Under the pieces are notes generated by a model. It was given only the letters and a program-made list of their open reading frames with translations, made no database searches and was not told where the DNA came from. A stretch of DNA of 64,000 nt from Nothopassalora personata (Eukaryota; Ascomycota; Dothideomycetes; Mycosphaerellales; Mycosphaerellaceae): positions 992,001 through 1,056,000 of the forward strand of contig CM066296.1 of the NCBI GenBank assembly GCA_033816765.1. The letters run 5' to 3'. This document shows, piece after piece, positions 37,961 to 46,869 of the stretch (within the stretch, counting starts at the first letter, position 1; every line of letters begins with the position of its first letter). A program made the translations under genes and the position numbers.

Positions 37961-37987
37961 TGCCTTGCTGTCCTCAGGTTGTTTCTG

Positions 37988-38980
37988 CTAGGCAGATTTC
38001 GAGAAGAAGTTCTCGCATTCCTGGTATGTATTCTCTTCGCGAATCATTGCGTTGAACTCGCGGCTAACCATGTTCTTTTTCTTGCAGTTCCTTGCAAAAT
38101 GGCCTTGCTCGCCACATACGTAGCAGGTGGAACCTTTGCTCTTCAGCCCCCTTCCTGTCCTACGTTCCGTTACGTCCAATTCCATTGGGTCTCCGTAACC
38201 ATTAGGGTCCTGACTTCTGGCCTTGAAGCCCCCTCTTCCGCCCGCGGCGGGTCTCTGGTATCCAGGCTGTACGTGTCGGTCGTACCTCAACTCCTGGAGC
38301 CTTTCGTCGATCTCCTTTGCTGCCTTGATCATCGCCCCTAGCGTAACGACGCTGGCGTTTCGGGATAGTTCGGCTTTGACGTTGTCTTTCAGCCCGAGGT
38401 AGAACTGCGATCGCAAAGCTGCGTCGTTCCATTCCAGGTCGGCGGCATATCCTTGGAATTCTGAGGCGTACAGCGCTACAGAAGTAGTCTGTCGAAGTTG
38501 TCGGATATGTCGGTCGGCGTATACCTCCTCATTTGGTATCCCGTATAGATCATCGAGTTTCGTCTCAAACTCGTCGTAGTCGTGGAAAATTTTTCGAGTT
38601 TCCGTTTTCGGTGTTTCTCCCTCGCCCTGGTTGTGTAGCCAGTCCTTGAGGTATGGTCGGAATCCTCTAGCTGCTTTTCCTCGTAGGAAGGATGCGGCGT
38701 ACAAGACCTTAGAGGCCTCGCCTTGAAACTGGTGTGCGTTGAAGTGAAGGCACAACTGAACCTGCAGTTGAAAAGCCTCCAGTTTGTCCTTGGTCCCGTC
38801 GAACGTCTCCGGCGTAGACACCTTAGGTGCACGGTGGTGGTCCAATGGGTTCAGCATACCCATAGGAGTGTTGTTGTTCTTGCTGCTTCCTGTAATCGAC
38901 ATTTCGCTCATTCGTTCCGTGATGCCAGTTGACTGTGGCTGTTGTCGTGACGGACTCCGGGTAGCGTCTCTCCCAGACAT
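37988..38980 (-). CDS. LARD-2 gag
   Basis: ATG at 38980, 330 residues. Same capsid region and knuckle as LARD-1 gag (CYVCGEQGHFARNC), with only scattered differences such as LQELRYDRHVQ for LQDLRYDRFVQ and one extra residue near DPNGYGDP. Stop is 27 bp from the stop of the antisense gene. Confidence 0.88.
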   Translation of the reverse strand: MSGRDATRSPSRQQPQSTGITERMSEMSITGSSKNNNTPMGMLNPLDHHRAPKVSTPETFDGTKDKLEAFQLQVQLCLHFNAHQFQGEASKVLYAASFLRGKAARGFRPYLKDWLHNQGEGETPKTETRKIFHDYDEFETKLDDLYGIPNEEVYADRHIRQLRQTTSVALYASEFQGYAADLEWNDAALRSQFYLGLKDNVKAELSRNASVVTLGAMIKAAKEIDERLQELRYDRHVQPGYQRPAAGGRGGFKARSQDPNGYGDPMELDVTERRTGRGLKSKGSTCYVCGEQGHFARNCKKKNMVSREFNAMIREENTYQECENFFSKSA

Positions 38981-39012
38981 ATGCAAAGGGCCCTGGTGGT
39001 GGTGCTCAAAGT

Positions 39013-39361
39013 TGTTAGGAACCGCTGTACGTTATCACAACTCGGGCTTGGATCTTTGCAGGGATGTCTCAATCAGTTATGAAGGTAGTGGTTCCAAACA
39101 GTATATGGTGTATACTTAAAATGAGTTGAGCACGAGGCTCCTATCTACTTGCAAAAGAGCGTCGTCTATATAGTGCCATGTCTTGGCGACTGGTTGGTCG
39201 AGCACGACCTGGTCGGTCGACCAGTCGGTCGATCCGGGTGAGTCACTGGTCGACCCGAGTAGCTCGATCACGACTGCTCGACTGCTGCCTATCCGACTGC
39301 CAGGATACGCTATAGTCCGTCCAGTAAGACTCCTCCACGTTGTCTTGTCCGAACCGTAACA
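39013..39361 (-). repeat. LARD-2 5' LTR
   Basis: 349 bp, identical by eye to 36932-37280. Confidence 0.9.
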
Positions 39362-39504
39362 CTTCCGAGCATAGCCGCAAAAGTCCTAGGATTATTCCCG
39401 ACCTAATCGGAAGACTCTCTACGGAACTTTATTTACTTATTAGAGGGCGGCTTAAAAGCTCACCATCTAGACGACGATAGTAAGGTGTAACACTATAACA
39501 TATA
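39362..39504. other. Old RIP-damaged DNA between LARD-2 and Gypsy-3
   Basis: Short piece of the old layer ending in the target copy ATATA (39500-39504). No gene. Confidence 0.5.
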
Positions 39505-39700
39505 TGTCACGAGACAGCACTTTCACTCACTGCCCCGCGACACGTCATCGGTCGCAGCCCCGCGCGCTAGCGGCCGCTAGCGCCCGCTAGCTTACTTCGC
39601 GTTCCCTTATCTTCTCGCGCGTACCTTCGACCTCTTAGATAGCTCGCGTAACTACATATGTCTCTACCCGTACCTATAGTAGTCCCTCTCGCCCGTGACA
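39505..39700 (+). repeat. Gypsy-3 5' LTR
   Basis: 196 bp, TGTCACGAG...GTGACA, with terminal inverted TGTCAC/GTGACA and an internal palindrome-rich GCTAGCGGCCGCTAGC. Confidence 0.93.
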
Positions 39701-39803
39701 GTTAGTTACGCCTTTCTTCAAAGCAGAGAGCTGACCTCTGCGCGACACCGACACCGAGAACCGCCAGGACGCGCGACCAAAGTCCGCGACACGACCCGAC
39801 TTC

Positions 39804-42059
39804 ATGGACAACGAACAGCAACAGCAACCGCCCTTCTCAAGGCAGCGCCGACAGCGCGAACGCGAGTCCTCCATTCCAGCAGAGCTGCTGAATAGAGGCG
39901 CCGATGACCCAGAACTTCAAGCACACGTACGATCTATGCTAAGCCCAGGAGACCGTGACAACATGCATCCGGATCGCCTCACGCGTATCCAGCAAGACCA
40001 GCAAGAGGGTAAGGGAAACATGTCGCCACCAGGCGGCATAGGCAAGTCTCCTCTCTCTCAAGTACAGACTCATCAATCCCAAACCCAACCACTCGAAACG
40101 CAAGATACCATGCGAGCCGAGTCGCAGTCGCAACAGCCTGCCGAGTCTTCCACACGACCAAGCAGCCGGCGACAAGGTAAGCAGCCAGTTGAGGACACTA
40201 ACTTGTCCGGCTACGAGGATGATGGGCAAGGCATCGACTTGACCTCTGCCCACGACCCAGATGCACCACCACGATTCGATGCGATCGACCGCGATAACGC
40301 CGAATTCACATACGATCCCGCCAACTATCGACTCGCCGACGCCACTGCGTTCCAGAGACAAGTCAACCTACGCCCGGTCACGATCTACCTCAGCGTCAAG
40401 AGTACAGTGGACGGATACGCCAAGCTTAAGACGGCCTTCAACTCTAACCGCGAACTCACAAAGCGATATCGTGAGGAACGCAACGCAGCATTACAAGAGC
40501 GGGATGAAGCAGAAGAGAGGCTCGAAGAGGCCAAGAATGCTATCGACATCATTACCCAGGATCGCGACGAGATCGTGCAGGAGCGAGACGAACGAGACGC
40601 CGATGCAAAAACCCACGAGGAGCGCGTGCGCGAACTCGAGGATGAGCTCAAGAACGAGGACAGGATTCCCGAGGACTACATGTTGAAGGCCACTCACAAG
40701 CGCATCACTGACGAGTTGTCCAACCGCATTACTACAGCAAATGGCAACCTCGACCAGGCAGAAGATGAGCTCGAGCAGTACAAGAACGAGGTCAACGAGC
40801 TGAAGAACGAGATTGTGCACCTCAAGACACAAGCTCGCCTGAACGAGTCGACCGAGCGACCCCGTACCTTCCACGAACAGCTTGAGCATCAACGCCGTCG
40901 AGACCAAGGTCACCAAGAACGCGACCCTGGCTTGGACGGATTCCCACAGGCTGGCGCTCGCCGTTCTCAGACACCAGCAGGTCAGGCTCGGCAAGATCGT
41001 GACAGACCTCGCACTGAACACGATCGACGCCGTGAGCGCCATGCTTCGGTCCTAACACACAAGACCGACAACACTACCACGTTCGCGCAAGAACCTGACA
41101 AGCGCTTCCCTCATCCCAAGGAGTTCGACAACACTGCTGAATCCCCATCCTATAGGGACTGGAAGGACAGCTGCAAGGACGCCATCAGCGCAAGATACAC
41201 ACCTCAGACCCCGTGTATTGACATCTTCAACTACATCAAGCGTCACACCTCCGGTACGCCCAAAGACATCTTCTTGCTTGCAATCGAGAATGACTCTTGG
41301 GGCTCGCTAGAGGACATGTGGGACGAGCTGGACGAGAACTTCGGCGAGAACCCGCGTGACGTTGCACTCAAGGCAGGCCGCGAGCTTATACAGCTCCGCC
41401 AGAAGAAGAATCAAGAATTTGCCGAGTACATCATCGAATACCGCCGCCTATCGGCTAAAGCAGGTGAGAAGCTGGTTACATACAAGCTATGGATCAGCTT
41501 GAACGAGTTCTGGATGCGCAAGATGGAGGATCACCAACTGCTCGAGAACTTCTCTGAGTTCTGCCGCATTGCCAAGGACAAGGAGGAAGCCTGGAACACA
41601 CTCAAGAGCATGCACGGCAAGAACAACGAGAACAAGGACAAGGACAAGGACAACGCCAATGCCGGCCAGCAGAACAACCGTCGTCAGCAGGGCAACGGCG
41701 GCCAGCAACAGCAGCAAGGTGGTTCTGGCTCCGGCGGTCAGCGCACACCACTCACCAACAACACGCTCACTGTCACCACGCGAAGCCAGAACACAGGCCC
41801 TGCCGTCCGCATCATCCCTCGCAAGTACGGCAACCTGCCCAAGCTCACCGACGAAGTCCGCGACCAGTGCCGCCGTGAAGGCCGATGTTTCCGCTGTCGA
41901 GAGCCTGACCACACCGGCCTCGACCCCGTGTGCATTCTTCACAACTCGCGTGGCAAGTGGCGCACTGGCGATGTCGATCGAGAGACCCCAATCGCCCTCA
42001 ACGCCATGACCGATGCACCGGCCCTTCCCATTGAAGCAGCTCCTCAGGGAAATGCTTAG
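39804..42059 (+). CDS. Gypsy-3 gag
   Basis: ATG at 39804, 751 residues. Gln/Arg-rich N-terminus, a long charged coiled coil (about residues 210-360), capsid-like region (ESPSYRDWKDSCKDAISARY, EFAEYIIEYRRLSAKAGEKL), Asn/Gln/Gly-rich linker and a variant knuckle CFRCREPDHTGLDPVC (CX2CX4HX5C). Ends TAG at 42057-42059, two codons after a slippery heptamer. Same architecture as Gypsy-1 gag. Confidence 0.92.
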   Translation: MDNEQQQQPPFSRQRRQRERESSIPAELLNRGADDPELQAHVRSMLSPGDRDNMHPDRLTRIQQDQQEGKGNMSPPGGIGKSPLSQVQTHQSQTQPLETQDTMRAESQSQQPAESSTRPSSRRQGKQPVEDTNLSGYEDDGQGIDLTSAHDPDAPPRFDAIDRDNAEFTYDPANYRLADATAFQRQVNLRPVTIYLSVKSTVDGYAKLKTAFNSNRELTKRYREERNAALQERDEAEERLEEAKNAIDIITQDRDEIVQERDERDADAKTHEERVRELEDELKNEDRIPEDYMLKATHKRITDELSNRITTANGNLDQAEDELEQYKNEVNELKNEIVHLKTQARLNESTERPRTFHEQLEHQRRRDQGHQERDPGLDGFPQAGARRSQTPAGQARQDRDRPRTEHDRRRERHASVLTHKTDNTTTFAQEPDKRFPHPKEFDNTAESPSYRDWKDSCKDAISARYTPQTPCIDIFNYIKRHTSGTPKDIFLLAIENDSWGSLEDMWDELDENFGENPRDVALKAGRELIQLRQKKNQEFAEYIIEYRRLSAKAGEKLVTYKLWISLNEFWMRKMEDHQLLENFSEFCRIAKDKEEAWNTLKSMHGKNNENKDKDKDNANAGQQNNRRQQGNGGQQQQQGGSGSGGQRTPLTNNTLTVTTRSQNTGPAVRIIPRKYGNLPKLTDEVRDQCRREGRCFRCREPDHTGLDPVCILHNSRGKWRTGDVDRETPIALNAMTDAPALPIEAAPQGNA
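42047..42053 (+). promoter_or_regulatory. -1 ribosomal frameshift heptamer G GGA AAT
   Basis: Gag codons read CAG GGA AAT GCT TAG. Slipping one base back enters the open pol frame. The heptamer fits X XXY YYZ exactly. Confidence 0.65.
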
Positions 42060-45000
42060 CTCCTCAACACAGTCGCGTTGACGGAGCGCCTCACGAATCC
42101 ACGAGTCACGAACACGAAGGACCAGAACACGAGCAAGGATATGAGATGCTTGCCCAAGAGGAGGAATATCTGTGTGCAGTAACAGCTGAGGGTGACACCC
42201 ATACGCCTATACATGTACAACCAACGCATGGAAAGCACATGGTGTGCGCCAGCACTGTAACTAGCACATCAGGTAGGAAAGCAAAAGCTCTCACCCTCTC
42301 TGACACTGGTGCCTCTTCCAAGTTCACTGACCCAAGATTCGTCCGCGCAAATACCATACCTACATTCAAGCTTGATAGACCCCGTAGGCTCCGCTTGGCC
42401 AACGGATCTACTGCCCGCCTCTTAGAGGCGGCACTGATGGACATCACCATCGGTGGGCACACCAGCCAAGAGCTCTGCTACATCACGGACTTGGACAAGT
42501 ACGACATTGTCCTCGGCATTTCATGGCTTGAAGAACATGACCCGTCCTGCAGTTTCAAGAACAAGACACTCTCATTCGATAAGCCCTTCTGCTACCAGTC
42601 TCATTGCGAGGGCAGCAGACCATGCACTATTGTCATGGACGCAACGAGCAAGTCCAATACACCAAAACCCGCACCACCGAAAGTGGTCCCGCCAGAACCG
42701 GACCCGGACATATGCTTCATCAGCGCCGACGCATTCTATCGAATGGCCAAACGCGCCCGCAAGCGGCAAGGCAGGCAACAAGAAGACAACGGCGAGATGT
42801 TCGCCCTGTGGCCCGAAGACTTCGACCCCAACGACGAACATGCCACTGCGTTCGCCATGTCTCCGGACGACTGGGAAATATTCATGAAGAAGAGCAAAGT
42901 GCAAGACCCCAAAGTCAAGCTACCACCGGAGTACCATGACATTGCGGATACCTTTAGGCACAAGAACGACTTCAAACTACCTGAGCATGGCCCTTCAGAT
43001 CATGCCATCAACCTGAAGCCAGGCTCTGAGAACAATCTGCCGTACAAGAAAGCATTCAGCATGAACCCAGAACAATTGGCTGTCGTTAAGAAGTTCATTG
43101 ACGACGGCATGGCCAACGGCACGGTCGAACCCTCCAAGTCCGACATGTCGTCACCCGTTCTCATCGTAAAGAAGCCAGGAGGAGGGTTGCGCGTGTGCAT
43201 TGACTACCGAGCCCTCAACGCACTCACCATCAAAGACCGCTATCCCATCCCGTTGCTGCGAGAGACCCTCGAACGCGTGTGCAAGGCAAAGTGGTTCACG
43301 AAGCTTGATATCGTCGCAGCATTTAATAACATGCGCATCCGCAAGGGAGATGAATGGATGACAGCCTTCATTACCAGATATGGGCTGTACCAGTTCAAAG
43401 TCCTCCCCTTCGGGCTCTGTAATGGGCCAAGCAGCTGGCAACGCAAGATCAACGAGATCCTCCGCGAATTCCTGGACGATTTTGTCACTGTGTATCTGGA
43501 CGACGTCCTTATATACACGGATGGCTCACTTGACGACCACCGAGCCCATGTCCGCAAAGTACTATTCAAACTGCGCGAAGCCGGTCTGCCAGTCGACATC
43601 GACAAGTGCGAATTCCATGTCAAGCGCATCAAATATCTAGGCCTGATTATCACTACTGAAGGCGTCGACATGGACCCAGTCAAGATCGAGGCCATCATGA
43701 ACTGGGAGACTTCTCGCAATGTCAAGGACGTACTGGCCTTCCTAGGCTTCACAGGATTCTACCGCAAATTCATCTACGGATTCTCGAAGGTCACAGCCTG
43801 CCTCACGGACCTCACCAAGACGGGGGAAGGAAGCAAGGTTAACGGCAGGGTGTCCAAAGCAAAGAGACCGCCTTTCGTATGGACTCCACAGTGCGAAGCC
43901 GCATTCAAGGAACTCAAGCAGAGATTCAGCCAAGCCGGCATGCTTGCGCACTATCAACCAGGCGAACAGATCTGGGTTGAGACAGACTCAAGCGACTGGG
44001 TCAATGCAGCAGTGCTGTCACAGATGATCAATGGAGTACTTCGGCCTGTGGCTTTCTATTCCAAAAAGCTCAGTCCGCAAGAATGCAACTATGACATCTA
44101 CGACAAAGAGCTGCTTGCCATTGTCAAGGCGTTCGAGGAGTGGCAGCCTGAGCTCATTTGTGCCACAGACGATAAGCCAGTCCGCGTGCTGTCGGACCAC
44201 CGCAATCTGGAATACTTTATGACCACGAAGCAACTGAACAGGCGTCAAGCACGCTGGGCCGAGTTCCTTTCACAGTTCAACTTCAAGATCACGTATCGAC
44301 CTGGAGTGCAGGGCACTAAGCCAGATGCTCTGACACGTCGTTCTCAAGACATTCCGGCGGGGGTGGATGACGAGAGAGTGCAGTATCAACAGCAAACCAT
44401 CTTGAAACCGCACAACCTCGACATCGTTACTCAATTCGCGATGCAGATCGATGACAACGAGGAATCTGCAATGCAAATGGACGCGCCATCGACCTATGTC
44501 CCACCCTCTGTTTGCGACTCAGATGACGAAGACGACACACCAAGCAACGAGGAACCTGTTGAACCCGCCCAAGAACCTGTTCAAGAACTTGCGCAACCCG
44601 AAGATGCCCCCCCTGTTCAAGAACTTGCGCAACCCGAAGATGCCCCCGACCAAGATGACACCGATGATCAGCCAGAAGAAGCCTTGTGCGAAGAAGCATA
44701 TAACAGCAAGACTGTGAAAGCCCACATGCAGCGTCTGAAGACCGACCTGCAGCAAGGACGTACCAACGCGTGGCTCCAGCAACAGAAAATAGCAGCTTCA
44801 GATTGCGAGATCATCATGGACCGGTTATATGTCAACAAAGCCCTATACGTCCCTGCATTCCAGAACCTTCGCACCAGAATAGTGAAGCGATACCACGACG
44901 GTAGAGCTGCAGGGCACCAAGGCATCGCCAGGACCTTCAACCTGCTGCAGAGACAGAATCTGTTTTGGCCTAACATGGCTAGCGATGTCGCCCGGTACGT

Positions 45001-46627
45001 GCGATACTGCATCATATGCCGGAGATCTACACCGTCTCGACTGCTTAAGCAGGGTACACTGTCCTCGCATTCAACCCCAAGCTACGAATGGAAGCATATT
45101 GCAGTGGACTTCATCGTCGACCTACCGCCTAGCAAAGACCCGGAGACGGGACTGGTTTACAAACATATCATGACCGTCACTGACATGCTCACCAAGCGAG
45201 TTCGCCTGCTGCCTACGAACGACTTGTCAGCCGAGCATGCAGCGCTACTATTCCACAAGCACATCTTTCCATTGCACGGTCTGCCGGAGGTTATCGTCAG
45301 TGACCGCGGCACGCAATTTGTCAGTGCGCTCTTCCGAAGACTTTGCGCGCGTCTTGGCATCAAGCAAAATCTTTCTACGGCCTTCCATCCAGAGACCGAC
45401 GGACAATCCGAGCGCACCAACCAGGCACTTGAACAGTATCTTCGCGCCTACGCCAACTATCAGCAAGACAACTGGGTTCAACTACTTCCGGATGCCGAGT
45501 TCGCTCTCAACAACCACCAGTCCGCTAGCACCGGCATGACACCCTTCTTTGCAGACACCGGTCGCCACCCACGGATGGAATTCACGAGCCTTGCGAGACC
45601 ACAAATCACTGCCAGAGAAGTACCCAATGTCGAAGCCGCTAACAATCTGGTTGACAACATGCAGAGCACTCAGCAGCACATGCACGAAGTACTCGAGTCC
45701 ATGCGCCAGGAGCGACTCGATGAGCTGAGAGATGCACACGCATTTGCACAAGCACGCACCGCCGATGCCGCCAACGCCCGGCGTGCACCAGCGCCTGCCT
45801 ACAAGCCTGGTGACATGGTTCTGCTGGATGCCCGTGATATCAAGACCACGCGCCCAAGCAAGAAGCTTGACCACAAGTACCTTGGGCCGTTCAAGGTCAC
45901 AAGGACCGTGGGCAGGCGCTCGTACGAACTCGAGCTTAGCGACGGCATGCAAATACACAATGTGTTTCACACAAGCAAGCTGCGGCGAGCAGCCGACGAG
46001 GGGATGCCTGGACAGCGTGAGCCAACACCGGCGCCTGTGATCGTCGAACGCGAGGGCCAGGCATCCGAGGAGCATGAGGTGGATGACTTGGTGGATTCAA
46101 AGATCAGGTACAACGACGTCTGGTACATGGTGCGATGGAAAGACAACACACAGAGCTGGGCAAAATGGACTGCAGTGTTACCAGGATGCGAAGAGCTCGC
46201 CATTGCCTTCCATCAGCGGTACCCTGACAAACCTAAGCCTGCCTTCGACGGACTCGAGACAGTCACTCAGTACGGCCTGGCAGTGATCCTCGATGTGCAG
46301 TACACACCAACTCTACAAGACGAAGGATTCCTGTCCGCGGCCGCAGGTGAGCCACTCTACGCTGACGGCATGACGACATCGCCTTCTGGTAAGCCTTGCG
46401 AAGGTCACTGTCACTCCACGACACGCATTGCACATGATGAAGCCCAAGAAACAAGCAATGGCAGTGCTGCCAGCAATGGCGCACGGCACGCTTCAGGCAC
46501 TGAACGCAATAGCACAGTCACAGGAGCTCCTTCTTTGAGGAGGGGGGGTACTGTCACGAGACAGCACTTTCACTCACTGCCCCGCGACACGTCATCGGTC
46601 GCAGCCCCGCGCGCTAGCGGCCGCTAG
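42056..46627 (+). CDS. Gypsy-3 pol polyprotein
   Basis: First ATG in frame at 42146, but the frame is open from within the gag end, consistent with -1 frameshifting. In order: protease (LTLSDTGASSKFTD), reverse transcriptase (KPGGGLRVCIDYRALNALTI, active site YLDDVL), RNase H (VETDSSDWVNAAVL, SDHRNLEYFMTTKQLNRRQ), an acidic Pro/Gln linker with a repeated unit (about 44577-44646), integrase HHCC (AGHQGIA, CIICRRS), catalytic VDFIVDLP, VSDRGTQFVS and DGQSERTNQALEQYL, and a C-terminal segment resembling a degenerate chromodomain (HEVDDLVDSKIRYNDVWYMV). It stops inside the 3' LTR. Apparently intact. Confidence 0.93.
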   Translation, partial: LAPQHSRVDGAPHESTSHEHEGPEHEQGYEMLAQEEEYLCAVTAEGDTHTPIHVQPTHGKHMVCASTVTSTSGRKAKALTLSDTGASSKFTDPRFVRANTIPTFKLDRPRRLRLANGSTARLLEAALMDITIGGHTSQELCYITDLDKYDIVLGISWLEEHDPSCSFKNKTLSFDKPFCYQSHCEGSRPCTIVMDATSKSNTPKPAPPKVVPPEPDPDICFISADAFYRMAKRARKRQGRQQEDNGEMFALWPEDFDPNDEHATAFAMSPDDWEIFMKKSKVQDPKVKLPPEYHDIADTFRHKNDFKLPEHGPSDHAINLKPGSENNLPYKKAFSMNPEQLAVVKKFIDDGMANGTVEPSKSDMSSPVLIVKKPGGGLRVCIDYRALNALTIKDRYPIPLLRETLERVCKAKWFTKLDIVAAFNNMRIRKGDEWMTAFITRYGLYQFKVLPFGLCNGPSSWQRKINEILREFLDDFVTVYLDDVLIYTDGSLDDHRAHVRKVLFKLREAGLPVDIDKCEFHVKRIKYLGLIITTEGVDMDPVKIEAIMNWETSRNVKDVLAFLGFTGFYRKFIYGFSKVTACLTDLTKTGEGSKVNGRVSKAKRPPFVWTPQCEAAFKELKQRFSQAGMLAHYQPGEQIWVETDSSDWVNAAVLSQMINGVLRPVAFYSKKLSPQECNYDIYDKELLAIVKAFEEWQPELICATDDKPVRVLSDHRNLEYFMTTKQLNRRQARWAEFLSQFNFKITYRPGVQGTKPDALTRRSQDIPAGVDDERVQYQQQTILKPHNLDIVTQFAMQIDDNEESAMQMDAPSTYVPPSVCDSDDEDDTPSNEEPVEPAQEPVQELAQPEDAPPVQELAQPEDAPDQDDTDDQPEEALCEEAYNSKTVKAHMQRLKTDLQQGRTNAWLQQQKIAASDCEIIMDRLYVNKALYVPAFQNLRTRIVKRYHDGRAAGHQGIARTFNLLQRQNLFWPNMASDVARYVRYCIICRRSTPSRLLKQGTLSSHSTPSYEWKHIAVDFIVDLPPSKDPETGLVYKHIMTVTDMLTKRVRLLPTNDLSAEHAALLFHKHIFPLHGLPEVIVSDRGTQFVSALFRRLCARLGIKQNLSTAFHPETDGQSERTNQALEQYLRAYANYQQDNWVQLLPDAEFALNNHQSASTGMTPFFADTGRHPRMEFTSLARPQITAREVPNVEAANNLVDNMQSTQQHMHEVLESMRQERLDELRDAHAFAQARTADAANARRAPAPAYKPGDMVLLDARDIKTTRPSKKLDHKYLGPFKVTRTVGRRSYELELSDGMQIHNVFHTSKLRRAADEGMPGQREPTPAPVIVEREGQASEEHEVDDLVDSKIRYNDVWYMVRWKDNTQSWAKWTAVLPGCEELAIAFHQRYPDKPKPAFDGLETVTQYGLAVILDVQYTPTLQDEGFLSAAAGEPLYADGMTTSPSGKPCEGHCHSTTRIAHDEAQETSNGSAASNGARHASGTERNSTVTGAPSLRRGGTVTRQHFHSLPRDTSSVAAPRASGR

Positions 46628-46747
46628 CGCCCGCTAGCTTACTTCGCGTTCCCTTATCTTCTCGCGCGTACCTTCGACCTCTTAGATAGCTCGCGTAACT
46701 ACATATGTCTCTACCCGTACCTATAGTAGTCCCTCTCGCCCGTGACA
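46552..46747 (+). repeat. Gypsy-3 3' LTR
   Basis: 196 bp, identical by eye to 39505-39700; contains the pol stop at 46625-46627. Confidence 0.93.
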
Positions 46748-46869
46748 ATATATACACTTTATAGACTGTAGATCGATAGTATAGGTATCTAACTACACCC
46801 TTAAAAAAGAACCGTGTAAAAATATGTATATAGTGTTAATTCGTCCTAGCCTAAAGTTTTTAGTCTCGA

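Larger units (their letters stand above)
36932..39361 (-). mobile_element. LARD-2: second non-autonomous gag plus antisense element
   Basis: 2430 bp with 349-bp LTRs that look identical (36932-37280, 39013-39361) and duplication CTTCC (36927-36931, 39362-39366). Same layout, purine tract (GGAGGGGGATGG) and TGTTACGG LTR start as LARD-1. Homology to LARD-1 is high from the antisense intron end to the gag start and patchy elsewhere. Confidence 0.92.
39505..46747 (+). mobile_element. Gypsy-3: intact Gypsy retrotransposon
   Basis: 7243 bp with 196-bp LTRs that look identical (39505-39700, 46552-46747) and duplication ATATA (39500-39504, 46748-46752). Gag and pol are open on the plus strand, with pol in the -1 frame. 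RT, RNase H and integrase resemble Gypsy-1 closely, so the two are sister families distinct from Gypsy-2. A purine tract GAGGAGGGGGGGTAC precedes the 3' LTR. The bases after the 5' LTR (GTTAGTTACGCC) do not begin TGG. Confidence 0.94.

Noticed and set aside
34144..39361. LARD-1 and LARD-2 as two halves of one element
   Set aside because: Each has its own LTR pair of different length (341 and 349 bp) and its own target duplication (TAAGA, CTTCC).
40491..41042. Minus-strand frames opposite Gypsy-3 gag (also 41487-41942) as antisense genes
   Set aside because: Leu/Val-rich mirror images of a charged coiled-coil gene, with no cysteines or conserved plan. Unlike the antisense genes of Gypsy-2 and the LARDs, they overlap gag.
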